Assembly (NCBI GenBank): GCA_001792895.1
Contig: MARA01000002.1
Location: 868,001 to 932,000 of the forward strand
DNA length: 64,000 nucleotides
Source: Lentinus brumalis
Taxonomy: Eukaryota > Basidiomycota > Agaricomycetes > Polyporales > Polyporaceae
Direction of reading: 5' to 3'
The position numbers and the translations under genes are program-made. Below are positions 1-11,633 of the stretch, piece by piece. Positions within the stretch are counted from its first letter, which is position 1. Every line of letters starts with the position of its first letter. The notes below the pieces were generated by a model. That model did not search any database, was not told the origin of the DNA, and saw nothing but the letters and a program-made list of their open reading frames with translations.

Positions 1-2
1 AC

Positions 3-176
3 GATTCTCGGCGCGCTGGCAAGAACGGCTTCGCTGACGACGTCCTGGGATGGGCCGAGTCGCCAGATGACCGGTTAACCCCCTTATTTGAATCTTGTCC
101 CGGGGAGATCGCCGTCGATGCTAGCGTTGGTGGAGTGTACGACTATGTCAAAGAGCTCAACTATCTTGTCCTGTAG
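3..176 (+). pseudogene. C-terminal fragment of a repeated fungal protein, cut by the window edge
   Basis: An open frame runs from the left edge to a TAG at 174-176 and encodes about 57 residues containing WAESPDDRLTPLFESC and GGVYDYVKELNY. A related segment (LNWSERPGDPMIPLFEPC and GGIYDLVREIN) recurs at about 1730-1870. The family is not identified with certainty. The layout recalls the C-terminal parts of lineage-expanded basidiomycete P-loop/Crinkler-like proteins, and such a P-loop gene lies at the right edge of the window. The piece may be the true 3' end of a gene lying to the left, so calling it a pseudogene is provisional. Confidence 0.4.
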
Positions 177-647
177 GTTTCTTCGCGATCCTGGTACTAC
201 ATCATCATGAAATGTTGAATCGACTCATTAATAGGCTGATCCTTCAGTCCGTCGCACGGAACGTTCACGAGGATACCTTTTTATGGAGGACATATGGGGT
301 TCGTGTTTCTCACATCCGAGCTGAAGTATCTCATGAGTACTCATTCTGAAAAATTCGCTAGGTTGGAAGAAACCTCCACGTAACTAGGAGCTGGTAATGA
401 ATAGTAGTAGCACATAGCTAGTACTTGCTATGGTGCCTCTAGTATCCGAGTCTCCAGTCGATTGTGGCACGTAAGGTGTTGAGTATGATCAAAGCTGAAG
501 GTAACCGAGCTTATCGATAAATCAAGTACAAGACAGTATCAGTGAGACCACTGCAGCTGAGAGCTCGACGTCGTGGACCAGGAGTCCACTTACAAGGGTC
601 GACTTGTTTTGGCGCGGTCTAATTGCATTTAGGCCGAGCGATAGCAT
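177..647. other. Intergenic, no gene recognised
   Basis: This AT-richer stretch has no open frame of convincing composition. It lies between the left-edge fragment and the tRNA gene. Confidence 0.5.
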
Positions 648-743
648 GGTGAGATGGCCGAGCGGTCTAAGGCGCCAGACTAAGGTTTCGTACCTATCGA
701 TATCTGGTCCGAAAGGGCGTGGGTTCGAATCCCACTCTCATCA
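648..743 (+). tRNA. tRNA-Leu(AAG) with a 16-nt intron
   Basis: The acceptor stem GGTGAGA (648-654) pairs with TCTCATC (736-742), with one G.T wobble, and A743 is the discriminator base. The D-arm has the leucine-type GGCCGAGC start. The anticodon stem CCAGA (675-679) pairs with TCTGG (703-707). The anticodon AAG is at 682-684, and an intron (about 686-701) interrupts the loop after position 37, the canonical place for nuclear tRNA introns. The variable arm is long (708-718), as expected for a class II leucine tRNA. The T arm GTGGG-TTCGAAT-CCCAC is at 719-735. The internal A and B boxes of the RNA polymerase III promoter lie inside the gene. Confidence 0.93.
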
Positions 744-1044
744 ACTGTTTTAGCTCTTCCATCTTCTATCATTTTGTCAAAATCTTTAGACGTGCGAGCG
801 CACATCTTAGAGGCCAGGGTATGCATGAGAAATGTTGCAGAAGTCAGAGATACTGCTAAGCATGGTAGACAAGCATGTAAGTACTCTATACTATATGGTG
901 GAATCAACCCGGTGGGCCGGAATCAGGTGCGTTCGACTTAACCTCACATCACTGTTCTATCGTTTCACTGCGCTCTTCTGAAGCCATCATGCATCAGCTC
1001 TAAGACTTGCTCCTTTGAACAACTACCTCACATCAGTCCCCTCC
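744..1044. other. Spacer between the tRNA and the protein relic
   Basis: No coding signal is seen. The short open frames here have no recognisable content. Confidence 0.4.
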
Positions 1045-1918
1045 AAATGGTCTTGGTTCGCTACGCCGCCGCTCCGCGGTGCAGGTTCCAACCCAAGGCG
1101 ATGCTGAAAAACCTCCCCCCTATGCTGGCGGACTCAGTCACAATCGACGCGGTCCACACGATGCACCACAAGGAGTACTTTCTTTTTCAACCTGCGCGTA
1201 AGGATCATATCTGGTGGTCTTAGTTGCAGACATTCAAAATGTCTCGCAGCTTTGGGGCCTTCCTCGTCCTGGGAATAACTGGGCAACGTACCATGTGTAC
1301 CCGCTCAACCTAACCCCTCCCAGAACCGATGGTGCCGACGGCATAACACCAGGCATGAGTCTGGCCTTTGGGAAAGGAACGCACCGCTCTCGTCGTACGC
1401 ACAGGCTGCGCCCCATGGCGCCCACATCGATTACGAGTCAACCTCTCTATCTATGGCACGAGATGTCGTTGCCGGTCCGCATACCATACCTACCCAAGGA
1501 GTGCAGACCCAGTGACATGATCATGTTCGACCTCAAGTCCCAGCTCAGAGTCAAAAAAAATGGATCAGCAGAACGAATGGGCGCAACTCGAGGAACTTGA
1601 CTGTTCCCTCCGCAGCCGTTGTTTCCGCTGACCTACCGGAAAACATCGACGGCTTCCGTAGCGAGATCCTCGTACGCGCTCTGTACGATATTCTCGAAGA
1701 TGACTTCGAACGCGCGGGTAAGGACTATCCTGGATCCCCGCCGCGACATCCTCAATTGGTCCGAGCGGCCAGGTGACCCGATGATCCCCTTGTTCGAGCC
1801 TTGTGTTGGCAAGGTCACCGTCGACGAAGGTATCGGTGGCATCTATGATCTCGTCAGAGAGATAAACGAATTCACCCTGTGCGTGTCCTCTCTCGCTGTC
1901 ATCATACCACTCCCCTGA
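1045..1918 (+). pseudogene. Decayed protein-coding relic with frame breaks
   Basis: Several coding-like stretches lie in different frames: one around 1100-1220 containing MHHKEYFLFQPARKD, one at 1214-1400 with DIQNVSQLWGLPRPG, and one around 1600-1735 with ENIDGFRSEILVRALYDIL. The last runs toward ERAGKD and then changes frame before RRDILNW...PLFEPC (to about 1870). No intron explains that change, which needs one extra or two missing bases. The C-terminal block matches the fragment at 3-176 at roughly half of its positions. The relic looks like a degenerate copy of an expanded basidiomycete family, possibly the P-loop/Crinkler-like type seen at the right edge. The assignment is inference only. 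Confidence 0.4.
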
Positions 1919-2066
1919 ACCGGACGACTAGGGTGATCCTCAAGGCTGTAGCGCGACATCTACGAAATCGTCCATTCCTATCCGAGTAAATAGACGATCA
2001 AAGAGGAAAGCCCGACGAAGCGCAGAATATGACATTTACCCCTACTCCCAATGATGTACTCCCTAA

Positions 2067-4476
2067 TCATCTGCGGCCGTTCGTGGAGACCACCCGCCTG
2101 CGGGACTCTTCGTCACGTTCGCGCCAGTATGCGAGTTCGGACTGTGCCTTCGGGTGGCTGGTCGGACCAGGGCCACTCTGAAGATGGTCGAAGAGTCAAG
2201 ATTCGACAGTCAGCACGAATATTACAATCAGAACTCACACTGAGGCCCTGCAAAAGCTGTTCGTAGATCGCTGACTGCGCGGACGCCTTGGCCACAGGGT
2301 CGCCGAGCTTGTCCGTATGGGTGGTGATCAGCTTCGACAGCTCTTGGCGCAACCGGAGCAAACTGCACGAGCCACGGCAGAGTCGGTCTGAGAAGAACAG
2401 TCGCGATGCAGATAAGAACACGCACTTCGAGAATATCATTGTCTCTTCAGGCTGGTCGGTGAGCGCGACAAATGCATTGAAGATGGTCACGTAGCGGCGG
2501 CACACCTGATGGCACAGCGTCAGTAGCCAGAATCGAGTGGAAACATATAGCCTGGTCGATTGCGCAATATGTAAGGGATTACCACTCACGTTCGACACGA
2601 GAGCGTCAGTCGTGATGCCCGCGCGGCGGAAGTATCCCGCACTCGCGCCCTCGGCGAGCTTCTTGAGCGAGTCGACGTTCTCCGCCATGAGCTTCTGGAA
2701 AACAGGCCACATCTTGAGCCGCAGCGTGAAGATGTACGTCTCGAGCGGGCCGCAGCCGCGCCTCTGCACTTCTGCGACGACGTCCTCTGTGAGACGAATG
2801 ATCGTCAACAGCGTGATCACGGGCGGGGTAGGCTCGATAGCGTTCTGAATGAACGTCTGCGGCGTGATGTCAGCGTCATATAGAGGATGACAGGAACCAG
2901 CAGAAATGAGCGTACTTGGCAGTAGTCGAGGACGGGGTCCATGACCTGCTTCCATATGGCGTGCAGCGAAGCTTGCTCTTCCTTGTGGGACTGCTGGTCT
3001 TGCGTCGCAGCATTCATCACCCCGGTGATGCTGGTCACTCTCCGTCGGGGGGACACGCTCTCGCTGCCGAAGTCTGATCCTGGATTCGACCGTGGCTCAT
3101 CAAAGACCTCCTTTGTCGGTGACAAGATGGGCGGAGACATGATAGAGTTGCTGGAGTCCTTGCTCAACAGAGGAGGACGTGGCTCGTTTGCGAAGAACGC
3201 AGTGATAAACGCGTACTCGGCAGTCGCATTGTCCATGAGCACCAGCAAGGCGGACCGGACCAGGGCTTCTGTAGGTTCTTTCTATGCGCATGGGCACAAC
3301 AAGTCAGTCCGAGTGCAAGAAGCGCGGGAGAAACGCGCACTCACATAGTTTTTGTCATCACTCAAGTACGCCATGGTGACGCTTGGGCCTTCCACGCGTG
3401 CGTACGCTAGACAATTTGGATCGAACTCTGGGCTGGTCTCACTGGTGATGCTCTCCGCCTTCTCTACTGTCCGAGCCTGAGGTACACGTGAGACAGAGCA
3501 TGGATGAGGGGTGGGATGTCTCACTTTGATCCAGCTCAAAGCCCGCAGATACCGCCGGAAGCCAGTCTCGAAGAATGTCCGCGCTGCACCTACGTACGCA
3601 CGCTGTACTTCGTTGGCGACGCCTGGAGCATGACGTTGCAGGAAGACGAACAAAGGTCGATACTTCATCCACACAGACGATTGTATCATTTGGAGGTTCG
3701 TGGTCATGCTTGTTCGCATCGGCTCCAGCATGGACAGGAAGAATGTGCGTAGCTTCGTTGCAGCCTGTGTGATTGCGTCGGACGACGACACCAAATGGAT
3801 GCATCGTGCAACATACCACTATCCGCAGCCCTTCCGCAACTTCCGACAAGTCGCGTGCCGCCTTGACGCGTACTCGCAGCTTGAGGGTATCCAACCTCCT
3901 CTCGAACTCCATGATGGCGGGTATCCAGTTCTCATCGACGCGGGTATCCAGTATGAGCGTTGCGAGTGCGGGCGGTATACATAGGTCGACCAGGAGGTTG
4001 GACAAAGGTTTCTCGATTTTCTTTGCGGCTACATGAATGCGTGTCCTGCGTTCGGTACGAAGAGCACTCACCCTTCGACTCTTCAACCGATTGTCGATGT
4101 CCTTACTTCTGTCCTGCAAATTGGAAATCTGCCCAGAGACTGCAGACAAGTCCTTCTGGAAGGTAGAAAGGAAGCCTTCGAGGGAGTCAAGCAGGGTGAC
4201 ACTTGTCTATACTCATGCACCGGGCGTGAGTGTGACATGATGCAGCGGAATCCGTAGAGAGCATTCCCCTTACCTGCACTTGGTCGTGGAGCTCCACAAA
4301 TTCACGAGCTCGGAGCTGGGCTTACGAACACATGTAGCTGATGCTCAAAGGAAGCCAAAGCACTTACAAGGCTGTTCATAACGAGTGGCACTTGACGATG
4401 CGGACGCATGACTTTGCGTTGTCTCCTGTGGGGTTTGTGACGTGCTTGCCATTGCCACGGGTTCGACGTCGGTCAT
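2067..4476 (-). CDS. VPS52: Vps52, subunit of the GARP/EARP tethering complex
   Basis: Vps52 is a core subunit of the GARP complex, which tethers endosome-derived vesicles at the trans-Golgi network. The multi-exon model starts at the ATG at 4476 (MTDVEPVAMAS). Exons then read FVELHDQVQ and LLDSLEGFLSTFQKDL, the heptad-rich QISNLQDRSKDIDNRL, LVDLCIPPALATLILDTRVD, the characteristic WMKYRPLFVFLQRHAPGVAN and LVLMDNATAEYAFI. The C-terminal part contains LRLRQELSKLI. Introns have good borders, for example gtaagg...tatag before ACAAGT and gtgagt...catag before AAAGAA. The last exon, after a gtgagt...ttcag intron at about 2170-2235, reads SELAYWRERDEESRRR and stops at 2067. That last exon is less certain; without the splice the frame stops at 2113. 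Confidence 0.88.
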
Positions 4477-6281
4477 GGTCGTCGGAGGGTAAGCAGATAG
4501 AACGGGTGTTAGGCAGCTCAGTGTAGTCAACTCGCAGCAGCAGCAGAGTCTGAAATGTATCGGTCTCAGTGGTCTCAGTCGGTGGACAAGGTATGGGACA
4601 GGTATGGGCGCTTCTCCCAAAGCAGAGTGGGCGCTAAGCGCTCTTTGTCCTGTGGACATCCAAATTGACACTCCTCCTCCTCCTCCTCGACCTGACTTGT
4701 ATCGTTTCTGAGAATTTGGGAGTCGACCCTGGACAAGCGCATATACATGCAAATGGCCAGCTGACTGAACGTGACTGCAGCCCTCGGCTGGCAGGTTGCG
4801 TACATAGTACCCATGCTGCTGCCCATGGACGCGTCAAGCGGTCAACGCAGCTGCGTAGAGCTGAGTCCGGCGTGGCAACTGCACACGTTGACGCGACAAA
4901 CTCGAGCACCATGAGCACTGAAACAGTACCACCTGGCTGTTTCCGACCCTCGGCCCCAGCTGTTACGCTGAATTACTGGTGAGTCAAGTCATCCGGGCTC
5001 TCGTGTGATCGCAACTTTCGCAATGAAGTCAATGTGTTGAGACTGTCATCATACTCCTTCACCCACAGAACCCTGTCCAGACTGCCGCCTATCCACGGCC
5101 ACCCGACACTATGACCCACTCCGACTGTCCCGACCCACTTCGTCGGGGTCAGACTTCATCGGCGATCCCGCCATGCATTCAGCTCGGCCGACTGCAGCCT
5201 CAAGCCCTCAGTGTGTTACACCACCCAACCTACTTGGCTGGAAAGACCGATCGCAGTCGCGAAGCTTCATTGGTACACCTCACGCTACATACTAGGGCGA
5301 CAGGTACACAGTGTTAAGCAAGCCGCCTGCTCTAACAGAACCAAGAGGCTTTCTCAATCATGCAATACCACGTAAGTACCCCGTCGATTTGACCGACCTA
5401 CAGCACAGCTCAACCGGTGGCCGCCACGCGGTCAGTCTCTCTGCAAGACAACGTTTGCCAGGAAAGGTCCTATCACTGCCGTCTCTCATTCCGCTTTGCT
5501 CCGTGGCCGACAGTTGAGCGACTATAACATGAACTTGCAGTAAGCGTCATGCGTGGAGCTTCTGTGAGCAATAAGTTCGATTCATGAGTGATGTCTCTTC
5601 CTAGGCTCATTACAGACAGGTATGATCGTAGCAAGGACCGTTCCCGTGGAGATCGTTCTTAATAGATGTCACCAGTGCGCCGGGTTGACCAAAAATTGCG
5701 CCCTACCCTTCTGCGAAGATATCCCAGCTTCTCCATTATGACGCACCACGCTTGAAGCAGCCAGTACTATGTCCACCAAACGCTGCACTGACATTGCGTA
5801 ACGTGAAGTCTCATGCATCATGGGTTGATAATTGTGCTGCAGGTAAGTAAGTCCTTACGCTGTGAGCATGGCTGGAGCCTTACGCAGGATTGCAGAGTCT
5901 TCTTTAGCAGACTTCAGGATACCGCTTCGCCTTGTGTCCGATCGGAGGCATTCCTCCCGCAAGGACGTACAAGCTCAACTTGTACCGTGCTACAAGATCC
6001 CACGGCGTCCTTCTCACAGTGGCCACCCATCACGTCCGCCTGTGAATCTGTACCTGCTTCCACCTCGTCTTGACAAAGCATCCTTTTCATTACGGTTCAC
6101 GCATGGAATCAATGGCGGCAAGGTCTGTTCACGAAGTGGTCGCCTTATACCGTAACATGATACTCTAGCCCACGGTCAAAGTCAGTGCGGTGTTCACATG
6201 AACATGCGCAGGCATGCACCTGGTCTTCTAATTCACATATAATGGACCATGCTCTCGCTCGATCCCACACAATCTGTCGCC
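4477..6281. other. 1.8-kb stretch without a recognised gene
   Basis: Both strands carry only short open frames with no recognisable domains. A pure CTC trinucleotide tract is at 4671-4688. The stretch probably holds the VPS52 promoter and the upstream region of FMO-A. No relic of either neighbour was seen. Confidence 0.4.
4671..4688 (+). repeat. (CTC)6 microsatellite
   Basis: Six perfect CTC units in noncoding sequence upstream of VPS52. Confidence 0.85.
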
Positions 6282-8441
6282 ATGACCGCCGACCCGCGCT
6301 CCATCGCATCCTCTTGGCTGGCCGCATTCGCTTCTGCTGTGGACGCGGCGGACATTGATGCGCTTGTGGAGCTCTTCACGCCGGACGGTTGGCTCAGGGA
6401 TCTCCTCGTCTCTACGTGGGACAATCGCTCCCTTGAGGGTCGTGAGAAGATCCACGGCTTCTTGTCGTCCACCCTCGCCGCTGCGGAGTTAACCAACATC
6501 AAGTTGGACGACACGGACTATCTTGCTCCTCGAACCTCGTTCATTGCTCAGCTCCAGTCTCCTGACGTCGAATCTGCATTCACCTTCGAGTGTGCCCATG
6601 GTCATGGGCAAGGTTATGTCCGGCTTCTCTCGGACGGGACCGGCGACCACAAAGCATTCACCGTCATGCTGATGCTTTCTGACTTGCACGGTCATGAAGA
6701 GAGTAAGACTCTGATACTCAGAGAAGACTTGACCGGTGTTCCCGGCCGAAACATGCAAGAGGAATTTGCCGACTGGGTAACTCAGGTGGAAAGCAAACCT
6801 TACGTCCTCGTCGGTATGTTTCAAGCCATGACGGTCAACGACTCATGAGAGTTCTTACTCGAGGCACGCAGTGGGTGGCGCACAAACTGGACTACAGCTC
6901 GCGGCCCGGTTCAAGCAGATGCACATACCTGTCCTGGTCATAGAGCGCAACGCGCGACCGGGAGACGTCTGGCGAAAGCGGTACCCGTCGTTGACACTCC
7001 ACACCCCCAGGCGTCACCACAGTTGTGAGTCATCTCCCATATAGCACCACAGATTTTACAGCGATATTGTGCAGTGCTGTACCAGTCGTATCCGACCAAC
7101 TGGCCTGAGTATACTGGCCGCGATAACCTTGCCGGTTGGCTGGACCAATACGCGGTGTCGCAAGATATCGTCCTTTGGACGAACGCGACCTTGGAAGCCA
7201 ACCCGCAGTACGATCCCGACACGCGTGAGTGGGACGTAACGGTGATTCGCAGTGGGGCCGAGGTCAAGCTTCGTCCGGCCCACATCGTCCTCGCAACCGG
7301 GACCCTGGGCGCGGCCAATATCCCCGACATCCACGGACAGGACATCTTCCGCGGGAGCGTCCTACACTCGACTGTCTACGACGGTCCCAAGCCGCACGTC
7401 GGAAAGCGCGTCGTCGTCATTGGGGCAGGCAACTCGTCCATAGACATATGCCAGGACCTCGTTCTCTCCGGGGCGGAGTCCGTCACCATGGTCCAGCGTT
7501 CCTCGACGTGCGTGATAGGCCGTGACTTCATTAGCGCGTTGCTTCGCCAGAACTGGCCGGAGGACGTCCCGATGGTGGTTTCCGACCTGCGCTGGGCGTC
7601 GATTCCCAACGGGCTCCAGAAGAAGATGAGCATCGCATCGCAGGACTTCATGTGGGAATCGCAGAGAGAACTGCACGACAAGCTCCGCAAGGGCGGTGTC
7701 AAGCTGAATATGGGTCCTGAGGGCGAGGGGCTGTTCATCATGACACTTGGACGACTCGGAGGTATGTCGTGCTCGCCTCCCTTGAAGGTCTATTGCTGAG
7801 CATCATATCTAGGGTTTTGTACGTGTAAAGCGTTGTTGACTGCTGCTCCTTCTGATGCATCGGTCCTAGGGCAAGACAAGGGTGGTGCCGACCTCATCGC
7901 GGACGGCCGTATCAAGATCAAGGGTGGTGTGTCCCCTGATCACTTCACGGAGACAAGCGTCGTCTTCAGTGACGGCTCCGAGCTCCCAGCCGACGTCGTC
8001 ATCTATGCGTGAGTGAAACATATCTTTGCCGCAGGCTACCTCCTTTTCATTGAACGGACCAGGACCGGCTATGTTCAGATCAAGGAGACGAACCGCACTC
8101 TGTTCGGCGAGGAGATGATGGAGAACACCAAGCCCGTATACGGTCTAGACGAGGAGGGAGAGCTTCGGGGCAGCTACCGCCCGTCCGGGCATCCTGGGGT
8201 GAGTTGTCCTCCACACCTGTTCCCATTGAATCGTCTCTGAAGCTCCGTGCCCTTGATGATAGTTGTGGTTTGCCACCGGTGACTTCTTCAACTCCCGCTT
8301 CATGTCCAAGATCCTGGTATGTCGATTATCTCCGGGACCCCGCGTTCCGTTGACTCCGAGGACTTCTTCGCTGATGTTTTGCGTGTGTAGGCGCTCCAGT
8401 TGAAGGCTATCCAATTGGGTCTGATGGAAGCCACGAGTTGA
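6282..8441 (+). CDS. FMO-A: NTF2-like plus flavin-containing monooxygenase
   Basis: Predicted FAD/NADPH-dependent monooxygenase of the FMO/YUCCA-like superfamily; substrate unknown. The ATG at 6282 (MTADPRSIASSW) is preferred over the upstream in-frame ATG at 6249 because all four paralogs begin at the equivalent point. The first exon encodes an NTF2/SnoaL-like domain (WLRDLLVSTWDNRSLEG). An intron (6814-6871) precedes the Rossmann motif VGGAQTG, where GxGxxG has Ala at the second Gly. Later motifs are ATGTLG, the FMO-identifying FRGSVLHSTVY and the NADPH site VVVIGAGNSSID. A 6-nt micro-exon (7813-7818) follows. The final exon ends ALQLKAIQLGLMEATS. The gene is in tandem with FMO-B. Confidence 0.85.
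7813..7818 (+). other. 6-nt micro-exon of FMO-A
   Basis: GGTTTT sits between two 51-nt introns (7762-7812 and 7819-7869) with clean gt...ag borders. Joining GGA-G to GG-TTT-T to GG-CAA-GAC-AAG gives GGFWQDKGG, matching the GGYW/DKGG of the paralogs. Without it, the frame is kept but two residues are lost. Confidence 0.8.
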
Positions 8442-9339
8442 GAGCTTCCTGCCTCGAGACTGGGAGCAAGACTAGGGCAGTACGAGGCAGGTGACGTTAA
8501 GAGCGAGACGCCAGTGTTTCCAGCAACTGCAGGAATTGTTTGTTTGCCGAGACGTTTTCGCGACACCAGATTCTCCTGAGCCCTGCGTATAATGACATTT
8601 GACACATGTAGTACCACGTGGTGGCAGTGGCCAGCTTACCGAACTGCACCTCGATCTCTTAACCACCGTTTGACCAATCCAAGACCGAATATGGGTCGTT
8701 CTCAAGCTCAGTCAAGTTTATTCGCCGCTGGCGGCATCTGTGTGCTGGGGAGTGTAGGCGTTGTAGCGACCGCGCCGAGCGGTGGTTGGCAGTGCCTACA
8801 CCGCGCGGTGCATGGCGTCTCCAACCCTTCCTGCCAAAGATCTCAACCACTGTTGCCGCCTGCGGTTGGCATATCTGGATCCCATCCGCCACGAATAGTA
8901 CGAGAGGTAACCGTAACTGCACAGGACCCGCGGCGAAGCTCCCGTCTACGGTCCGATATCATCTCTCGGGCTCTGTAGTGACTTCTTGTCCCGGTTCCCG
9001 CGGACACCCTATGGGGCAGTGGCCCAGTAGAAAGTGAAAGCCGCGCCAATTACAGGCGCCTGGGATACACACTAACGTTGAACATGGTTCGGGTTCACAT
9101 GATAATCGCCCAGAGGAACAGATCTCACGTCCACACTGCTGCAGATACTGACGATGCCATCTTCTCATCTGAGCGGGCGGGAGAGAGCGAGTTCTATTAG
9201 AGCGGCGGCGGCCGCTGCGCAGACACTTCACCTCCCAGCCCCACCAGAGGACTGACTTTCAGCCCTGTCCACCTCTTCGCCGAGTCTCCGCAGGCTGCTC
9301 TGACCGCGCAACCTACCACCAGTTCCAACGTCATCGAAC
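8442..9339. other. Spacer between FMO-A and FMO-B
   Basis: About 0.9 kb with no recognisable coding content, presumably the 3' region of FMO-A and the promoter of FMO-B. Confidence 0.45.
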
Positions 9340-11529
9340 ATGACCGTTGACTATCGCAAGATCGCGTCTGACTGGCTGTCCGCCCTCGCGTCCGCGTTCA
9401 GTGCCGGAGATGCGACATTGGTCGCACAGTTGTTCGTCCCTGACGGATGGCTGCGCGACTTCCTCGTATTCACCTGGGACATCCGGTCTCTCGAAGGACA
9501 TTGCAAAATCGCCTCTTATCTAGCGAACTCACTTGCCGCTGCGCAGATCACGGACGTACGCCTGAACGAGATACCGAACTTCGCTCCGCGGGCCGCCGTC
9601 GTGCCCTCTCTGGAGGACACCCCTGCCGTCGAGCTTGCGTTCACGTTCGAATGCCGGCACGGGCACGGCAGGGCACATGCGCGGCTGCTTTGCGACGTCG
9701 ATGGGTCGTACAAGGCACTATCGCTGTTCACCGAGCTGTCGGACCTTAAGGGGTACGAGGAACTGGGGACTCTTCCCTTGCGGGACGACGTCACCGGGAT
9801 CCCTGGACGTGACATGCAGCAGGAGTGGGCGGACTGGGTGCAAGAAGTCGAGACGAAGCCGTATGTGCTGATCGGTGCGGACATTGCCCTCTTCTTCCCC
9901 TTCTCTGACTGATAGGCTTCTTCTGCGGATTCACTAGTCGGGGCTGGCCAGACCGGGCTGCACATGGCTGCCCGCTTCAAGCAGATGAGCATCCCGGCCC
10001 TGGTCATCGAACGTCACCCTAGGATCGGCGACAGCTGGAGGAGGCGATACCCTACATTGACACTGCACACTGTGAGAAGACATCACACGAGTAAGCAGTA
10101 CTACTGCAGCTTTCGGAGGACGCACCGTGCGTACTGATCGACGGCATACAGTGCTCTATCAGCCGTACCCCAGCAACTGGCCCGAGTTCACCCCTCGCGA
10201 CAAACTGGCAGACTGGCTCGAACTCTATGCATCAATCCAAGACTTGGTCGTATGGACTAATGCAGAATTCAAGGGAAGACCGACATACAGCACCGAGACG
10301 AACGAGTGGGACGTTACCATTACCCGCGAAGGATTTGAGGTCAAGCTCCAGCCCGCCCACATCGTCCTCGCCACCGGGACGCTCGGCGAGCCCAATATCC
10401 CAGACATCCCGGACATGGAGCGCTTCCAGGGATGCGTCCTGCACTCGCACGAGTACACAGGGGGGACGCAGTTTGCAGGCAAACGCACCGTCGTCGTCGG
10501 GGCTGGCAACAGCGCGATCGACGTCTGCCAAGACCTCGTCTTCCACGGGGCACAGTCGGTGACCATGCTGCAACGCTCGGTGACGTGTGTCATGGCGCGC
10601 GAGTTCGTCTCTGGGATGCAGCGCGCCGCGTTCCCCGAGGACGTGCCGCTGGACATCGCGGACTTCAAGTGGGCGTCGTTCCCGCTGGGACTGATGAAGA
10701 AGCTGATGATCGCGTCCGAGGGCGCGATGTGGGACGCGCAGAAGCAGCTGCACGACAAGCTAAGGAAGGGCGGCCTGAACCTGAACATGGGTCCGGAAGG
10801 TCAGGGACTGTACCTGCTGGTGATGGAGCGTGGCGGAGGTACGTCTTGCCGTCCATATCAATCAAGAATGCGGCTGATAGTCTTCTTGTGCAGGCTATTG
10901 TGAGCTCTCCATTCTTGAGAACCTCGCCAGGATGGCTGATCGCGAGCTGAAACAGGGCTGGACAAGGGCGGAGCGGACCTCATTGCGGACGGAAGCATCA
11001 AGGTCAGGAGTGGGGTCTCACCTCAGAAGTTCACCGACCGCAGCATCGTCCTGAGTGATGGTTCTGAACTTGATGCCGACGTTGTAGTCTTCGCGTGGGT
11101 TCTGTCATCTCTTCCATCTCGTCGGGTACTCATATCCTCCTATAGGACTGGGTATGTCAACATGAGGGAAGTCAACGCGGAGCTCTTTGGCGAAAATGTG
11201 ATAGGGAAGACCGACGAAGTGTACGGGCTGGATGAAGAGGGCGAGATCAGAGGGAGTTACCGACCTTCTGGCCATCCGGGGGTATGTCGTACCACTCAAC
11301 GTCGCTGGTTGGGTAGCTGATCGGCCTCCGCACAGCTGTGGTTTGCCTCTGGCGATTTCTTCGTGTCGCGAATTATGTCCAAACCGCTGGTGAGCATTTG
11401 AATCTGATTGACCTATGGCAGGGATGACCACTCACCTGAACACACACACAGGCCATTCAGCTGAAGGCGATACAGCTTGGCCTTCTCAAGCACGACGGAC
11501 GACGAGATGGAGCAGTCGATAATATCTGA
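9340..11529 (+). CDS. FMO-B: NTF2-like plus flavin-containing monooxygenase
   Basis: Tandem paralog of FMO-A with the same domain order and intron pattern. It starts MTVDYRKIASDW at 9340, with an N-terminal NTF2/SnoaL-like domain (WLRDFLVFTWDIRSLEG). An intron then leads to the Rossmann site VGAGQTG at about 9940, the only canonical GxGxxG among the four copies. The FMO-identifying FQGCVLHSHEY and the NADPH motif VVVGAGNSAIDVCQDL are intact. A 6-nt micro-exon is at 10894-10899. The last exon ends AIQLKAIQLGLLKHDGRRDG and stops at 11529, about 100 bp from the 3' end of the convergent gene at 11634. FMO-B shares the C-terminal KHxGRRDGAVD with FMO-C. Substrate unknown. Confidence 0.87.
10894..10899 (+). 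other. 6-nt micro-exon of FMO-B
   Basis: GCTATT lies between the introns 10839-10893 (gtacgt...tgtgcag) and 10900-10955 (gtgagc...aaacag). It restores the reading GGYWLDKGGADLIADG. Confidence 0.82.
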
Positions 11530-11633
11530 AAACGTGTTCTATTGTGATGAGATACCCTTCCACCTGACACTCCAATCCGATACCCATGTCCGTGATGATG
11601 TCTACGAAAGCGAATGTTACGACAGCGAAATGA

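Noticed and set aside
6249..6281. Earlier in-frame ATG of FMO-A
   Set aside because: The three paralogs start at the position equivalent to 6282, and the extra 11 residues have no counterpart.
4477..6281. Relic of a fifth FMO (a short LTLHT-like match near 5280)
   Set aside because: Only a few residues match and no neighbouring motif follows in frame.
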